64,000 nucleotides of DNA, taken from contig NZ_CP084528.1 in assembly GCF_020410745.1 (NCBI RefSeq), forward strand, positions 2,623,098 to 2,687,097. The letters run 5' to 3'. Shown here piece after piece: positions 1-8,720 of the stretch. The translations under genes and the position numbers were made by a program. Under the pieces are notes generated by a model. It was given only the letters and a program-made list of their open reading frames with translations. It was not told the origin of the DNA and searched no databases. The DNA comes from Kaistella polysaccharea. GTDB lineage: Bacteria > Bacteroidota > Bacteroidia > Flavobacteriales > Weeksellaceae. How positions within the stretch are numbered: the stretch's first letter is position 1; the number at the start of each line of letters is the position of its first letter.

Positions 1-134
1 CACTCAATCAATTTCATTTCCGGAATCTTCTGAAAAATATTTCCAAAATCGAAGGCCATCAAGCTCCCGGTTTCGTAATCTTTTTCCATACCGATGGTTC
101 CGCCGGTATAAATCAGGAGCACTTTTCTTTTCAT
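1..134 (-). CDS. L-asparaginase, N-terminal fragment cut by window edge
   Basis: Only the first 44 codons are in the window; the gene runs off the left edge. The translation begins MKRKVLLIYTGGTIGM. The TGGTIGM segment is the signature of the asparaginase/glutaminase family, with the first T of TGGT as the expected catalytic threonine. The absence of a signal peptide fits a cytoplasmic type I (AnsA-like) enzyme that hydrolyses L-asparagine to aspartate and ammonia. The start is the ATG at 134-132. The family call rests on one motif, so the subtype is an inference. Confidence 0.8.
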   Translation of the reverse strand, partial: MKRKVLLIYTGGTIGMEKDYETGSLMAFDFGNIFQKIPEMKLIE

Positions 135-472
135 GTTCCAAAAATACAGCATTTCACAGAATAACAAAAATACCTTTTTGGGCGATTTTTTTAGATTTCC
201 CTCTGCTGAATCCTTTGCTGAAAATCTAAAAAACCGGGCTCTACGCTGCAATTCCTCATGCAGCCGCGTACAAAAAGATCGCTTATTTTGCCGGCGCTTA
301 TTCCGGGATTTCCACTGCGATCCCTATCGCGACGATTCGACTGCAAGAGCGCTGTTAGAACTCGAAGCTCTAACAGCGCTAAAAAACATACTGCTACAAT
401 TCAACTTTTCGGCGCTCGCTCCGCTCGCGCCTCTTCATTCTATTTTCTAAAATAATCCTTATTTTTGAACCC
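135..472. repeat. GC-rich intergenic element with a 12-bp perfect inverted repeat
   Basis: This 338-bp gap between divergent genes is clearly richer in GC than its surroundings. It holds a perfect inverted repeat: AGCGCTGTTAGA at 348-359 and its complement at 369-380, with a 9-nt loop. The two overlapping open frames here (133-450 and 258-455) have compositions unlike proteins (Arg/Ser/Leu-rich, no domain) and I do not call them genes. The stretch resembles dispersed intergenic repeats I remember from Chryseobacterium genomes. No second copy is in this window, so that is recollection, not something shown here. Confidence 0.5.
460..467 (+). promoter_or_regulatory. Putative -7 promoter element before trmH
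   Basis: TATTTTTG matches the Bacteroidota -7 consensus TAnnTTTG. It ends 5 nt before the trmH ATG at 473, so transcription would begin at or next to the start codon, giving a leaderless or nearly leaderless mRNA. No clear TTTG -33 box is visible. Confidence 0.4.
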
Positions 473-1132
473 ATGAATAATCAGAAAATCTTCGAATATC
501 TCCAGCAATTTCTTACCGACGAACGGCTGCAAAAAATCAATCATCTAGCACCCGAGAGTTCCGATTGTGTTTTGCCCGTAATTGAAGATGTTTTTCAGTT
601 TAGAAATGCAGCGGCAATCGTCCGGTCTGTCGAAGCCTGTGGATTTCATAAAATTGTGGCGATGGAAAGTGAGAATGAATTCAACCCCAATCTTCGCGTA
701 ACCAAAGGCGCGGAAACCTGGGTAGAAGTAGAAAAACTTCCGCACCATTTAGATTCTATTAAGGAAATTAAAAATCGCGGATATAAAATCGTGGCTGTTT
801 CACCAGAAAAAAATGCAACATTACTTTCTGATTTTCAAATCACCGAATCTGTAGCGTTGGTTTTCGGAACCGAAGCAGCTGGAGTTACTGAGGAGATTTT
901 AGATTTCGCAGATGAAACTTTAGCCATTCCGATGTATGGATTTACCCGAAGTTTTAATGTTTCTGTAGCAGCGGCAATTTGCGTGTATGAATTAAAACAG
1001 AAATTAATGAAATCAAATCTTGATTATAAACTATCGGAAGAGAAGCTGTGGGAAATGAAAGTTCGTTGGGCCGTAAATTCTTTGCAAAGTGGCGAACAAA
1101 TTTTAGAGAAATATTTAAAAGAGAATTTTTAA
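473..1132 (+). CDS. trmH: TrmH family RNA 2'-O-methyltransferase
   Basis: A SPOUT-class methyltransferase of 219 aa, probably tRNA (Gm18) 2'-O-methyltransferase TrmH, using S-adenosylmethionine. All three SpoU motifs are present: FRNAAAIVRS around residues 43-52 (N45, catalytic R51), VFGTEAAG around 130-137, and IPMYGFTRSFNVSVAAA around 152-168, which forms the knotted cofactor site. There is no N-terminal L30e-like substrate-binding domain, as expected for TrmH rather than RlmB. The helical C-terminal extension after residue 175 also fits TrmH. A putative SdpI-family gene follows after 12 nt and may be co-transcribed. The target nucleotide is inferred from family. Confidence 0.85.
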   Translation: MNNQKIFEYLQQFLTDERLQKINHLAPESSDCVLPVIEDVFQFRNAAAIVRSVEACGFHKIVAMESENEFNPNLRVTKGAETWVEVEKLPHHLDSIKEIKNRGYKIVAVSPEKNATLLSDFQITESVALVFGTEAAGVTEEILDFADETLAIPMYGFTRSFNVSVAAAICVYELKQKLMKSNLDYKLSEEKLWEMKVRWAVNSLQSGEQILEKYLKENF

Positions 1133-1144
1133 AACTTATGGATT

Positions 1145-1501
1145 ATGTATGATCAACTGGTAGAAAATCCTTTATTTAATATCACTTTTTTTGGCGGACT
1201 CATCTTTATGCTAGCTGGATTTATACAATTTCAATTTCCTCCGAAAAAGATTAATTCACTTTATGGATATCGTACGAATAGTTCCATGAAAAATCAGGAA
1301 AGATGGGATTTCTCGCAAAAATTTTCCGCAAAAGAATTAATGAAGTTGGGTGGTTTATTAGCAGGAAGTTCATTACTTGCTTTAATCACCAATTTTAATG
1401 ATTCCATCAATTTAATCATTGGATTATTTTTGATGGTTGCAATGGTAATCATTCTATTTTTCCGAGTTGAAAAGGCAGTAAAAACAAAATTTAGAAATTA
1501 A
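1145..1501 (+). CDS. SdpI family small membrane protein
   Basis: A 118-aa integral membrane protein with hydrophobic segments near residues 12-30, 68-85 and 88-108. Between the first two lies the SdpI/YhfL-type signature: FPPKKINSLYGYRT, then SM, then a tryptophan-containing WDFSQK segment. In Bacillus, SdpI gives immunity to the killing peptide SdpC, but most family members, including those in Bacteroidota, have no known function and no toxin partner. None is visible here. It starts 12 nt after trmH on the same strand. The ATG at 1145 is the first after the trmH stop that gives the full transmembrane segment. Confidence 0.75.
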   Translation: MYDQLVENPLFNITFFGGLIFMLAGFIQFQFPPKKINSLYGYRTNSSMKNQERWDFSQKFSAKELMKLGGLLAGSSLLALITNFNDSINLIIGLFLMVAMVIILFFRVEKAVKTKFRN

Positions 1502-1515
1502 ATTTTTCAAATTAG

Positions 1516-1547
1516 CACATCATCACATCATCACATCATCACATCAT
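1516..1547. repeat. Four tandem copies of the octamer CACATCAT, overlapping the rsmE stop
   Basis: Four exact 8-bp units lie head to tail at 1516-1523, 1524-1531, 1532-1539 and 1540-1547. The rsmE stop codon (1541-1539) and part of its C-terminal Met codons lie inside the array. Because 8 is not a multiple of 3, gain or loss of a unit would alter sequence around the C-terminus, though all frames soon meet stops. Confidence 0.9.
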
Positions 1548-2249
1548 CATCTCATAATTCCAGGCTGCAACAAAAACTCCCGCCGTTTCCGTGCGTAATC
1601 TTTGTCTTCCCAGCGAAACTGCTTTCACGCCTTTTTCGGCTAACAATGAAATTTCTTTATCAGAAAAATCACCTTCCGGCCCAATTAAAAAAGTAATTTT
1701 TTCATTCTTGGCATGCTGAGGTTGCCGAAGCATTTTCAAATCAATTCGTTCTAAATTTTCATTACAATGTGCGACATATGTGTTTTCTGAATCGACCTCT
1801 TTAATAAAATCAGAAAATTTAGTCAAGTCATTAACCACTGGAAAATGAAATCGCAAACTTTGCTTCGACGCAGCAATACTTTGTTTCCGAAGTTTTTCGA
1901 TATTGATATTTTTCCGCTCAGTTTGTTCAGTTTGCAAAAAAGTGATTTCAGCAATTCCCATTTCCGTAGCTTTCTCTACAAAAAATTCGATGCGGTCAAT
2001 ATTTTTTGTTGGCGCAATTGCAATATGAAGTTTTGTGGAAAAATTGGGCAGATTTTCTTTAATTTCTAAAACATCAAGTGAAACTTTTTTACCTTCGAAA
2101 ACAAGATTTCCTTTGGCGAGATTTCCTTTTCCATCGGTCACGAAAATTTCTTCACCTGAGCGCATTCGCAAAACTTTTACGATGTGCGTTTGTTCTTCAG
2201 TATCGATCATAACCTGACCATCGTCTATTTTCCCGTAAAATAATTTCAT
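1539..2249 (-). CDS. rsmE: 16S rRNA m3U1498 methyltransferase RsmE
   Basis: A 236-aa SPOUT methyltransferase that methylates N3 of U1498 in 16S rRNA. It has an N-terminal PUA-like RNA-binding domain (about 1-70), then the trefoil-knot catalytic domain with EKATEMGI (92-99), FLIGPEGDFS (187-196) and LGRQRLRTETA (213-223), all diagnostic of RsmE. Length is normal for the family. The last three residues are MMM, encoded by a CACATCAT repeat array that also contains the stop codon, so the extreme C-terminus may vary between strains. It is convergent with the SdpI-like gene. The hypothetical gene at 2329-2727 and tsaD lie upstream on the same strand. Confidence 0.95.
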   Translation of the reverse strand: MKLFYGKIDDGQVMIDTEEQTHIVKVLRMRSGEEIFVTDGKGNLAKGNLVFEGKKVSLDVLEIKENLPNFSTKLHIAIAPTKNIDRIEFFVEKATEMGIAEITFLQTEQTERKNINIEKLRKQSIAASKQSLRFHFPVVNDLTKFSDFIKEVDSENTYVAHCNENLERIDLKMLRQPQHAKNEKITFLIGPEGDFSDKEISLLAEKGVKAVSLGRQRLRTETAGVFVAAWNYEMMM

Positions 2250-2328
2250 TTGAAGTAATTTATTTCTTTGAAACCCAATGTAATCACACGCTTTTTAAAG
2301 GATGAATGCGCTGAAAATAAATGCGATT

Positions 2329-2727
2329 TCACACAATATTATCGCTTAAAAATGCGACGCCTGTTTTTATAGTTGTATAGATATCGGTATCACATTCTCT
2401 GTAGCTGCAACTGTAAATTTCTTCGATCCACCTATCGTTGATGAAAATTAAATTTAAATATTCAGTCTTTCTTAAATTATTTTTAAGCGATAAATAATCT
2501 CCCTCTTTTGGGGTAAAGGGAAAGCTGAAAATATTTTCGGTATTAATTTTTTCCAAGATTTCATCTTTGATATCTTGAAGGTAGCCGTTTTCAGAACTTG
2601 CGCTTAAGAATTCTCCCTGGTCTACGGAAGCTGCAGTTTTACCCGTCACAGTTTCTAAAACCCAATAATATCGGGAGTTTTTTTTGGAGTGCGACACCAG
2701 AATTTTTTCTTCTAATAATATTTTCAT
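2329..2727 (-). CDS. Hypothetical protein, 132 aa
   Basis: I do not recognise this protein. It is soluble, with no signal peptide or membrane segment, of mixed charge, and predicted alpha/beta: an N-terminal half rich in short strands, a helical KDEILEKI stretch near residues 53-62, and a C-terminal SYRECDTDIYTT segment. The gene starts 26 nt downstream of the tsaD stop on the same strand, so it is probably co-transcribed with tsaD. It is separated from rsmE by about 79 nt. Codon usage looks like its neighbours. It may be a lineage-restricted protein. Confidence 0.65.
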   Translation of the reverse strand: MKILLEEKILVSHSKKNSRYYWVLETVTGKTAASVDQGEFLSASSENGYLQDIKDEILEKINTENIFSFPFTPKEGDYLSLKNNLRKTEYLNLIFINDRWIEEIYSCSYRECDTDIYTTIKTGVAFLSDNIV

Positions 2728-2753
2728 CTGAAGGCTTGTGATCTATTAATTTT

Positions 2754-3794
2754 TTAAATTTCTTTTTTAAACTCTTCCTCGATATCATATCTCGCTGTTG
2801 CAGACACAGAAAGATCCGCAAATTCGCCGCGGTCAAATTTTAGTTTCGCAACCATTGCAATCATCGCCGCATTGTCGGTCGTATATTCAAATTTTGGAAT
2901 GTAAATATTCCATCCCAATTTTTCAGCATTTTTTTGCATGGCTTCGCGCAAACCAGAATTTGCGGAAACTCCACCTGCAATGGCAACTTCATTGATGTTA
3001 AAATCCAACGATGCTTTCTCCAATTTATCCATTAAAATTTCAACAAGAGTTTTCTGAACAGACGCGCATAAATCATTGAGATTTTCTAAAATAAAATCAG
3101 GATTTTTTTTCACTTCTTTTTGTATGAAATACAAGACTGAAGTTTTAATGCCGCTGAAGGAGTAATTGTATTCGTCGAGTTTTGGTTTATTAAATTTAAA
3201 AATGCTGCCGTCGCCAACTTTAGATATTTTATCGATAATAGGTCCGGCGGGATAATCCAAGCCAAATATTTTTCCAATTTTATCGAAAGCTTCGCCAGCT
3301 GCATCATCAATTGTTTTCCCGATGATTTCCATATCGAAATAATCTTTTACAATTACAATCATCGTATGTCCGCCAGAAACCGTTAAGCATAGAAATGGAA
3401 ATTTGGGCGGTTTTGGATTTGCGTCATCAATAAAATGAGCCAATATGTGGGCTTGCAAATGGTTAACTTCAATCAAAGGAACCGCTAAACTCATCGCCAA
3501 CGATTTGGCAAAAGAAGTGCCGACAAGCAGCGAACCTAAAAGTCCTGGTCCGCGTGTAAAACCAATCGCACAAATGTCTTTTTGTTGTATATTTGCTTTG
3601 ATGATTGCTTGATTTACGACCGGAATAATGTTCTGCTGATGCGCTCGGGAAGCCAACTCCGGAACTACGCCACCATATTGTTGGTGGATTTCCTGATTGG
3701 CTGCAATATTGGAGAGTATTTTATTACCTTTGAGAACAGCTGCGGAAGTATCGTCGCAAGAAGATTCTATACCTAAAATTATTGAGTCACTCAT
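2754..3794 (-). CDS. tsaD: tRNA N6-threonylcarbamoyladenosine transferase subunit TsaD
   Basis: The Kae1/YgjD ATPase-fold enzyme (346 aa) transfers the threonylcarbamoyl group to A37 of ANN-decoding tRNAs, working with TsaB and TsaE. The protein opens MSDSIILGIESSCDDTSAAV. The metal-binding HLQAH motif (H112, H116) and the later GGHT and GGVSANSG nucleotide-binding segments are intact. The longer open frame upstream to 3929 is rejected: family proteins begin at ILGIESSCDDT, and the extra residues lie antisense to tamB. The ATG at 3794 is 4 nt from the divergent tamB ATG. The 132-aa gene follows 26 nt downstream. Confidence 0.96.
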   Translation of the reverse strand: MSDSIILGIESSCDDTSAAVLKGNKILSNIAANQEIHQQYGGVVPELASRAHQQNIIPVVNQAIIKANIQQKDICAIGFTRGPGLLGSLLVGTSFAKSLAMSLAVPLIEVNHLQAHILAHFIDDANPKPPKFPFLCLTVSGGHTMIVIVKDYFDMEIIGKTIDDAAGEAFDKIGKIFGLDYPAGPIIDKISKVGDGSIFKFNKPKLDEYNYSFSGIKTSVLYFIQKEVKKNPDFILENLNDLCASVQKTLVEILMDKLEKASLDFNINEVAIAGGVSANSGLREAMQKNAEKLGWNIYIPKFEYTTDNAAMIAMVAKLKFDRGEFADLSVSATARYDIEEEFKKEI

Positions 3795-3798
3795 AACA

Positions 3799-6700
3799 AT
3801 GGCAAATTTAGAGAATAATAACGATAACGAAGATAAAAAATCGCTGGCCGAAAACATTGGTGACTCTGTGCAAAAGGGCGTTGAAAACGTACAGGATTCT
3901 GTAAAAGAAACCGTAAAAGGCGCAACCAATCTTGCTTCCGATGCGATTAATAATCCCGTAGAAACTGCGGGCGATTTTGTACATCAGGCTGCAAAAGATG
4001 TGACCAGTTATACCTGGTGGGCAAAATTATTGCTGATCGTCTTTTGGGTTGCACTTTTTCTTGTGGCCTCATTTTTCGTCATCGTAAGTTTGCCAGCAAC
4101 CAAAAACTGGGCAGCGCAAAAAGTAATTACAAAACTCAATACGGACTTAAATGCACAAATGTCTTTTGAAAGTGTAGATGTAAGTTATTTCGGAGATATT
4201 AATATTCACAACGTCGCAATTAAAGATCACAAAGGCTTCAAGTTTTTAAAAGCGGAAGAGCTTTATGCGGATTCTGACTGGTTTTCTATCATCAGTAATT
4301 CCCGGAATTTGCAGTTCCAGTCGCTTTCTCTAAAGAAAATGGATCTGAAAGTCATAACTTATAAGAATGACAGTATTTCAAATTTTGTTCGGTTTGTTGA
4401 TCTTTTTAATACACCTTCGCCAACCACACCAACAGAGCCTTTTCAGCTAAAATCACGTATATATATCTCCGATTCAAAAGTTTCCATCTTCTCGGAAAAT
4501 CATGAAAATAAAGAAGATGGTCAATGGTTGAATGCGACTGATGTCAATCTCGTTATTCCCGAACTTCGGGTAAATGGGTCCAATGTTTTTGCGCAAATTA
4601 ACAATTTACGTTTTGTTGCAGAACGCTGGGGCAAGAAACATGTTGTGGATACCTTTTCTGCCGATTTTTCTCTCACGAAACAATTTCTTTCTCTGAAGGA
4701 TATGACCTTTAATACCGATCATTCGCTATTGCAGGGAGATTTAAAATTAATATTAAATAAAGGTTCATTTACAGACTTTGCCGACAAAGTCCGATGGGAT
4801 ATGAATCTGCAACAAGGCAGCCAGCTGAGCGGTTATGATATTAGTTATTTTGTCACAGATTGGGATAATTATAAACCATTTAATATTTCCGGTAAGATGA
4901 CCGGTCCGCTCAACAAGTTTTATCTGGATAACTTTTTGGTGAGAAACCCGACGGTTAACATCAGGACCAAAACGATGAAAGTTTCCAATGTTTTAAAAGG
5001 TAATTTTCAGATCGAAACCAATACGCTTTCTACCGATTTCACTTATATCGATTTAAAAGCGATGATGCCGACTTTTATTTCTTCAAAAATGAAAAACTTT
5101 GCGGATGATTTCGGACGAATAAAATTCGACGGAGCAGCACGAGTAAATCCAAAACAGGTTTATATTCCCAATGCACGCCTTATCACGGGAATCGGGCAGG
5201 CAAAAATTAATAATTTTTATTTGGATGATTACAGTTCGAATATGCCAAAGTATCGTGGTTATGCGGAAGTGAACGACCTCAATACAACGGTAATTACTAA
5301 AAATAAAGAAGTAGGTTTAATCAGCGGAAAATTCAATGTTCAAGGTCAAAGTTTCGACGTGAATACGATGACAATCCGTACGAAATCGCAAATTTCTAAA
5401 ATTGAAATTACCGATAAAGTAGTTCATAATGTGTATTTGGAAGGGCTATTGGATCATAAGAAATACAACGGTATCATCAATGTAAATGATGAGCAGGTAA
5501 AAGCTCGAGTTAAGGGACTTATTGATTTCAGTACTTCTAAACTTTATGCAGATGTTAAGGCAAATGTCGAATACCTCAATCTAAACTTTTTTACGGGCGC
5601 AAAAGGAACACAGGCTGTAAGTGGAATAGTAGACGGAAAAATTTCGATGACCGATATTAATGATCTTACTTTAGATGCTGATTTATCTGAGGTAAATTTC
5701 GCTACAAATACTCAGAAATTTTATATTCCAAATGCGAAGGTAAAAGCCTTTTTCGAAAATGGAAATCGTGTCGTTTCTGTTGATGCGGCTGGCGCTGTGA
5801 ATGGTAAAATAGCGGGGAAATTTAATTTGGGCGATTTGGCTGGAATGGTCGAAAATGGCTTAGGTAAAATTTTGGTGGGACCGCCACCCCGAAAGATTTA
5901 TCGTGGTCAGCATTTCACTATGCAGTTTGATGTGCAACAAGATTTGGTGAATTATTTTATGCCTGAACTTCACATTCCAAAAGGCGCGACGGTTGATGGA
6001 TCTTACGACGGTAACTCTAATAATTTAGTTTTAAATATTGACGCTTCGCAGCTGAAATATCTGATGACTAAAAAAGAAGACATTACCCAAGCTGATCAGG
6101 CACTTGCCCGTGCAAATCCCGCTTATAAAATTACAGCAAGAGACAAAGTCTCGCGGGACAGCGCAATGATTGATGAGCTGATGGTGCGCATCAACACCGC
6201 TAATCTTGATGAGCAGATTTTTGCTAAAATAAACCGGATTGAATACAATACGAATATTCTGAAAGATATTACGCTTAGTGGTCGCAACGAAAATAACAAG
6301 ATTTTACATATCGCGGCTAATTTTAAACATGGTACACCAGAAGAAGAAATAAAACAGACCATGAAAGAGTACGCGGTTAATATTAACCAAAGTACCGATG
6401 CGGCCGGTGATTTTGTGTTCCGTTTTGAACCTACAATGGTGAAGTTTAATGATGTTGCCTGGACTGTAGATACCGATCCGGCACTAAACCATTCCATCAC
6501 TTACAGAAAGAAGACGGCTGATTTTCTTATCCAGAATTTACGGGTTTATTCAGATACGAGTGAGCTGTTTTTAGAAAAGTCAATCTTTAAATCCGCAAAA
6601 GATTTTTCTGCAGAAGGCGAGGTGAGAAATTTAGATATTTCAAAGGTTTTGGCGCTGATGAAAAATGAAAATACCTTCGATTTAAAAGGTATTGCCAATG

Positions 6701-8589
6701 GTACTTTTAATATTAAAATGGATAAAAATAATCTCGAACCTTTAATTAATGTTAATATCACTGATATTTTCATGAACGGTAAAGAGATGGGAAAAATTCA
6801 AATTGAGACCAAAAACAGCTTAATTCCGAATGTTTTTGATGTAGATGTAAAAGTAGTTTCGGCAAGTGGAAGTTTAATTGGTGACAACGATTTGCATCTT
6901 ACCGGAACGATCAATAATAATACAGCGTCGCCTTCTCTAGATTTAGTGGCGAAGATGAATGATTTTGATCTTGCTTTTGCTCAGCAGTTTGTCACAGGCA
7001 TTTTTTCTAATTTACGCGGTAAAGCATTTGGAGATTTGAAGATTAGCGGTCAGCTGAACGATATCGATTACAGTGGTGATATTGCTTTAAAGAAATTTGG
7101 GCTAAAACTAGATTTTACGGGTGTTGATTATTCACTCGATGATACAGTTGTTTCCCTTTCCCGCGGTTTGGCGATTTTAAATGATATTGGAATTAGTGAT
7201 GGTCGTAGCAATTCAGAAGGATCAATCTCCGGTGCGATCCAGTTTGAAACCTTGTCTTCGATGGGGGTCAACTTAGTATTGCGGGCAGATAATCTGATGC
7301 TTTTAAATACGACTCAAAAAGACTACGATTTGTTTTGGGGACGTGTTTACGGAACAGGAACACTTTACGTTGATGGTCCTGTTTCCGCCTTAAATATTTC
7401 TACACCGGAAATGCGCGCACTCAATAATTCCGTATTTACATTTAACTCGAATTCGACCTCTAATGTTGAAGAATTTAAAATGCTTCGCTTTTTAAAACGA
7501 GATGACAATGGTGGAATTACGGTTGAGAAAAAGAAAAAAACCAGCGCCAATATGAATGTTGATTTCAGTTTGGCAGTTGATAAAGGAACAACGGTAAACG
7601 TTTTAGTTGGTGATGATATTGGTGATATCAGCGTTCGTGGGACATCTGAAAGATTGCGTTTTATCATGAGCCGAACTGGTGCTATTTCAATGAACGGGAA
7701 TTATTTCGTGGATAGCGGAACGTTTGTCTCCAAAGCAATTCTTAACCGAACTTTCCATATTACGAAAGGAAGTTCAATCCGTTGGGACGGCGATCCGATT
7801 GCACCACAGTTGGATATTGATGCAACTTATTTAAGAACAGTGACCAATGCAGGACAATATTTAAATATGGGAAGTCTGCAACCGATTAATGTTTTGTTGA
7901 CGACGAAGATTACCCAAACCTTAAATAATCCGAAAATTGTATTGGGAGTTTCCGCGCAAGATGTTTCCTCTAATTTAAAAGAAACGCTCGCTGAAAAGAT
8001 GAGCAACGAAGATGAAAAAATTATTCAGTTCGGTTCCGTTCTGGTGATGAACAGTTTTAATGTAGGCAATTCTGCCTTTGATATAAATCTGGGAAATACG
8101 CTGGAAACTTCTGGATATAATATGCTATTCAAACAGTTGGGTTCTGTATTAAATACCATCAGCAATGAATTTCAGGTTGATTTAAATTATCTAAAAGGTG
8201 ATGCCGGATCCAATTCCGGTGACCGCGCGAATGCCAGCGTTAGTTTTGCGCTCTCACCTCGTGTTACTGTGAAAACGGGCTTGGGAATTCCGATTTCTAA
8301 ATCAGAAAATACAGGATCTGATTATCTGTCGGGCGAAGGTATTGTAGAATATGATTGGTCTAAAAATAATGATGGCACCCGATTACTTCGTGCGTACTCT
8401 AAACCAACCAATATCGGTCTGAACGGAACTGCTGCCGCAAACGCTGGAGCCAATCAAAGTTACGGGGTCGGAGTCGTGTACAGCAAAAGCTTTAATACTA
8501 TCTTTAAAAGGAAGAAAAAAGAGAAATCTACTCAGTCTGAAAAAACGAGTGGTAAAACAGAATCCGTGAAAATCGACACAATTAAATAA
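3799..8589 (+). CDS. tamB: TamB-like translocation/assembly module protein (DUF490/AsmA-like)
   Basis: A giant envelope protein of 1596 aa. Residues 1-70 are polar and cytoplasmic, with apolipoprotein-like amphipathic repeats (VQKGVENVQDSVKETVKGA). One transmembrane helix lies near 76-97. It is followed by about 1400 residues of beta-rich repeated sequence, as in the lipid-carrying beta-taco groove of TamB/AsmA proteins, and a C-terminal DUF490 domain that includes TTKITQTLNNPKIVLGVSAQ. TamB proteins help outer-membrane assembly or phospholipid transport between membranes; the Bacteroidota role is inferred. The start at 3799 is chosen over 3697 because the upstream codons are antisense to tsaD. 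The C-terminus is Lys-rich. No TamA/BamA gene lies beside it. Confidence 0.9.
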   Translation: MANLENNNDNEDKKSLAENIGDSVQKGVENVQDSVKETVKGATNLASDAINNPVETAGDFVHQAAKDVTSYTWWAKLLLIVFWVALFLVASFFVIVSLPATKNWAAQKVITKLNTDLNAQMSFESVDVSYFGDINIHNVAIKDHKGFKFLKAEELYADSDWFSIISNSRNLQFQSLSLKKMDLKVITYKNDSISNFVRFVDLFNTPSPTTPTEPFQLKSRIYISDSKVSIFSENHENKEDGQWLNATDVNLVIPELRVNGSNVFAQINNLRFVAERWGKKHVVDTFSADFSLTKQFLSLKDMTFNTDHSLLQGDLKLILNKGSFTDFADKVRWDMNLQQGSQLSGYDISYFVTDWDNYKPFNISGKMTGPLNKFYLDNFLVRNPTVNIRTKTMKVSNVLKGNFQIETNTLSTDFTYIDLKAMMPTFISSKMKNFADDFGRIKFDGAARVNPKQVYIPNARLITGIGQAKINNFYLDDYSSNMPKYRGYAEVNDLNTTVITKNKEVGLISGKFNVQGQSFDVNTMTIRTKSQISKIEITDKVVHNVYLEGLLDHKKYNGIINVNDEQVKARVKGLIDFSTSKLYADVKANVEYLNLNFFTGAKGTQAVSGIVDGKISMTDINDLTLDADLSEVNFATNTQKFYIPNAKVKAFFENGNRVVSVDAAGAVNGKIAGKFNLGDLAGMVENGLGKILVGPPPRKIYRGQHFTMQFDVQQDLVNYFMPELHIPKGATVDGSYDGNSNNLVLNIDASQLKYLMTKKEDITQADQALARANPAYKITARDKVSRDSAMIDELMVRINTANLDEQIFAKINRIEYNTNILKDITLSGRNENNKILHIAANFKHGTPEEEIKQTMKEYAVNINQSTDAAGDFVFRFEPTMVKFNDVAWTVDTDPALNHSITYRKKTADFLIQNLRVYSDTSELFLEKSIFKSAKDFSAEGEVRNLDISKVLALMKNENTFDLKGIANGTFNIKMDKNNLEPLINVNITDIFMNGKEMGKIQIETKNSLIPNVFDVDVKVVSASGSLIGDNDLHLTGTINNNTASPSLDLVAKMNDFDLAFAQQFVTGIFSNLRGKAFGDLKISGQLNDIDYSGDIALKKFGLKLDFTGVDYSLDDTVVSLSRGLAILNDIGISDGRSNSEGSISGAIQFETLSSMGVNLVLRADNLMLLNTTQKDYDLFWGRVYGTGTLYVDGPVSALNISTPEMRALNNSVFTFNSNSTSNVEEFKMLRFLKRDDNGGITVEKKKKTSANMNVDFSLAVDKGTTVNVLVGDDIGDISVRGTSERLRFIMSRTGAISMNGNYFVDSGTFVSKAILNRTFHITKGSSIRWDGDPIAPQLDIDATYLRTVTNAGQYLNMGSLQPINVLLTTKITQTLNNPKIVLGVSAQDVSSNLKETLAEKMSNEDEKIIQFGSVLVMNSFNVGNSAFDINLGNTLETSGYNMLFKQLGSVLNTISNEFQVDLNYLKGDAGSNSGDRANASVSFALSPRVTVKTGLGIPISKSENTGSDYLSGEGIVEYDWSKNNDGTRLLRAYSKPTNIGLNGTAAANAGANQSYGVGVVYSKSFNTIFKRKKKEKSTQSEKTSGKTESVKIDTIK

Positions 8590-8668
8590 GGATATACAGG
8601 CAAATAATCAATTTTTAGTTAAAATTTATTAATATTTCAATTAATTTTTTCTGTTTCATATTTTTTCG

Positions 8669-8676
8669 TAAATTTG
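8669..8676 (+). promoter_or_regulatory. Putative -7 element before the Lrp-type gene
   Basis: TAAATTTG matches TAnnTTTG and lies 44 nt upstream of the ATG at 8721, in an AT-rich 130-bp gap after tamB. The -33 box is not clear; only T-rich sequence is seen at the expected distance. Confidence 0.45.
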
Positions 8677-8720
8677 CAGAACTTTTATAATAGTACTTCT
8701 AAAATTATCAATACAAAAAT

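Noticed and set aside
133..455. Two overlapping frames of 105 and 65 codons before trmH
   Set aside because: Composition is Ser/Arg/Leu-rich without domain or signal, the frames overlap each other and lie in a GC-rich, inverted-repeat block.
3697..3929. Longer N-termini for tsaD (from 3929) and tamB (from 3697)
   Set aside because: The extra residues lie antisense to each other's coding region, and both conserved protein starts begin later, at 3794 and 3799.
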